From NCBI GenBank assembly GCA_965279005.1, contig CBDIHK010000029.1:372001-436000 (forward strand): DNA of 64,000 nt, read 5' to 3'. Shown one piece after another: positions 63,393-64,000 of the stretch; within the stretch, counting starts at the first letter, position 1, and each line of letters starts with the position of its first letter. Both the position numbers and the translations under genes were made by a program. This DNA comes from Planctobacterium sp965279005 (GTDB lineage: Bacteria; Pseudomonadota; Gammaproteobacteria; Enterobacterales; Alteromonadaceae). The notes under the pieces were generated by a model. It searched no databases. It was not told the origin of the DNA and saw only the letters and a program-made list of their open reading frames with translations.

Positions 63393-64000
63393 CTAGCGCT
63401 TCCAGCGTTCAGGATTTTTCAACAGCATATACTCATCCAAAGTTAAAGAACCAGTTAATGGGAGCCCCAGATCATTACGCCACTGCTCAAGAGCCATCCG
63501 AGTCACGGCAGACATCGTGCCAGAAACCTCGTCTCCGCTTAATCCAAGTATTTCTTGTATCTCAGCTATTTGTCTAGAATCCAAATAGTCTTCAAATGAA
63601 GCTGCGGCTGAACTGCCTCCCGACGTAGGCGGCGGATTAGGGTGACTTGCGGCTGCGGCTCCTGATACCGAGCCTTTAGGAGTACTATCACCTGGCCGAA
63701 TTGATGAACGAACCGAAATCATCAGTTTCAAAAAATTTAGCCAAAAGCTGGTACCTAATGACACAGCAATGCCAGTAAACAGGCAACCTAAAATCCAAAT
63801 CAATGTGGTACCGCTATCTTCAGGGTTTGAATCTACGTTTTTACCTTTTTCAACTTTTTGTGCAGACATTCTTTCCAGCATCTCAGCGACATTACCATTC
63901 AGCTCCCGCACGGCTACAGTATTGCCAAAATTGGCCAAGTCTTGATTAAATGTTTGAATACTCTTGGATAGCTGCCCCAAGTATTCTTTGGTTATCTCTG
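63393..64000 (-). CDS. C-terminal part of a membrane protein with peptidoglycan-binding-like end (partial)
   Basis: The frame is open through the right edge of the window, so only the last 200 or so residues are seen. They show a coiled-coil-like stretch (SIQTFNQDLANFGNTVAVREL), one membrane helix (LIWILGCLFTGIAVSLGTSF), a Pro/Ser/Gly/Ala-rich linker and a C-terminal helix repeat (TRMALEQWRNDLGLPLTGSL; LDEYMLLKNP) resembling a peptidoglycan-binding (PG_binding_1) unit. The N-terminal domain is outside the window. Confidence 0.7.
   Translation of the reverse strand, partial: EITKEYLGQLSKSIQTFNQDLANFGNTVAVRELNGNVAEMLERMSAQKVEKGKNVDSNPEDSGTTLIWILGCLFTGIAVSLGTSFWLNFLKLMISVRSSIRPGDSTPKGSVSGAAAASHPNPPPTSGGSSAAASFEDYLDSRQIAEIQEILGLSGDEVSGTMSAVTRMALEQWRNDLGLPLTGSLTLDEYMLLKNPERWKR

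Noticed and set aside
63227..63577. 116-codon plus-strand frame near the right end
   Set aside because: Overlaps the partial membrane-protein gene in antisense and shows no protein-like pattern.
1..64000. CRISPR arrays, tRNA, rRNA, prophage or integrase genes
   Set aside because: Looked for on both strands; no regular spacer-repeat pattern, cloverleaf sequence, rRNA stretch or recombinase was found.

Overview
The window is one continuous stretch of chromosome, probably from a marine gammaproteobacterium. The support for this is mixed: MetR/metE and the probable Zur-controlled folE2/dihydroorotase pair have gammaproteobacterial-style sites; there are many AraC, LytTR and CadC-like one-component regulators, WD40-like (PD40) propeller proteins, and chemoreceptors. 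Order and genus cannot be fixed from sequence alone. I see no tRNA, rRNA, CRISPR array or prophage. Nearly all space is coding; the largest non-coding blocks are 11197-12063, 39882-40695, 13558-14090 and 9351-9802.

24-5023 is a tight minus-strand operon of three membrane proteins: a CACHE sensor fused to a pentameric-ligand-gated-channel-like (Pro-loop) module, an outer-membrane barrel, and a solute-binding domain fused to a UPF0126/TRIC-like channel. 5248-13557 is an expanded R-body (reb) locus: three near-identical RebB genes, four further small helical RebB-like proteins, a coiled-coil protein, two DUF2589 proteins, an unknown 118-residue protein, and on the plus strand a regulator that joins a degenerate AAA+ domain to an AraC DNA-binding domain. 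These two regions are the most unusual of the window.

14-37 kb holds mixed housekeeping and sensory genes: an outer-membrane protein, a LytTR regulator divergent from an ABA4-like membrane gene, a class 3 lipase, a BLUF blue-light sensor directly ahead of a chemoreceptor, AraC regulators, a YeiB-like membrane protein, a tricorn-like protease, the divergent dihydroorotase/folE2 pair with a Zur-like box, an aspartoacylase and metR. Three genes here (NUDIX hydrolase, DUF6958 protein, tricorn protease) each carry one frameshift; whether these are mutations or sequencing errors cannot be decided here.

37-64 kb holds metE, a disordered orphan protein, and an esterase-PD40-PD40 operon divergent from a CadC-like propeller regulator. 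The second PD40 gene is split by a 265-bp palindromic mobile element. At 59.6-60.6 kb lie the C-terminal stumps of another esterase and another propeller regulator, in the same divergent layout, with both N-terminal halves missing. The rest includes gamma-glutamyltransferase, a double-DUF305/LVIVD secreted protein, a class I-like HMG-CoA reductase, an S41 peptidase and a gene that runs off the right edge.
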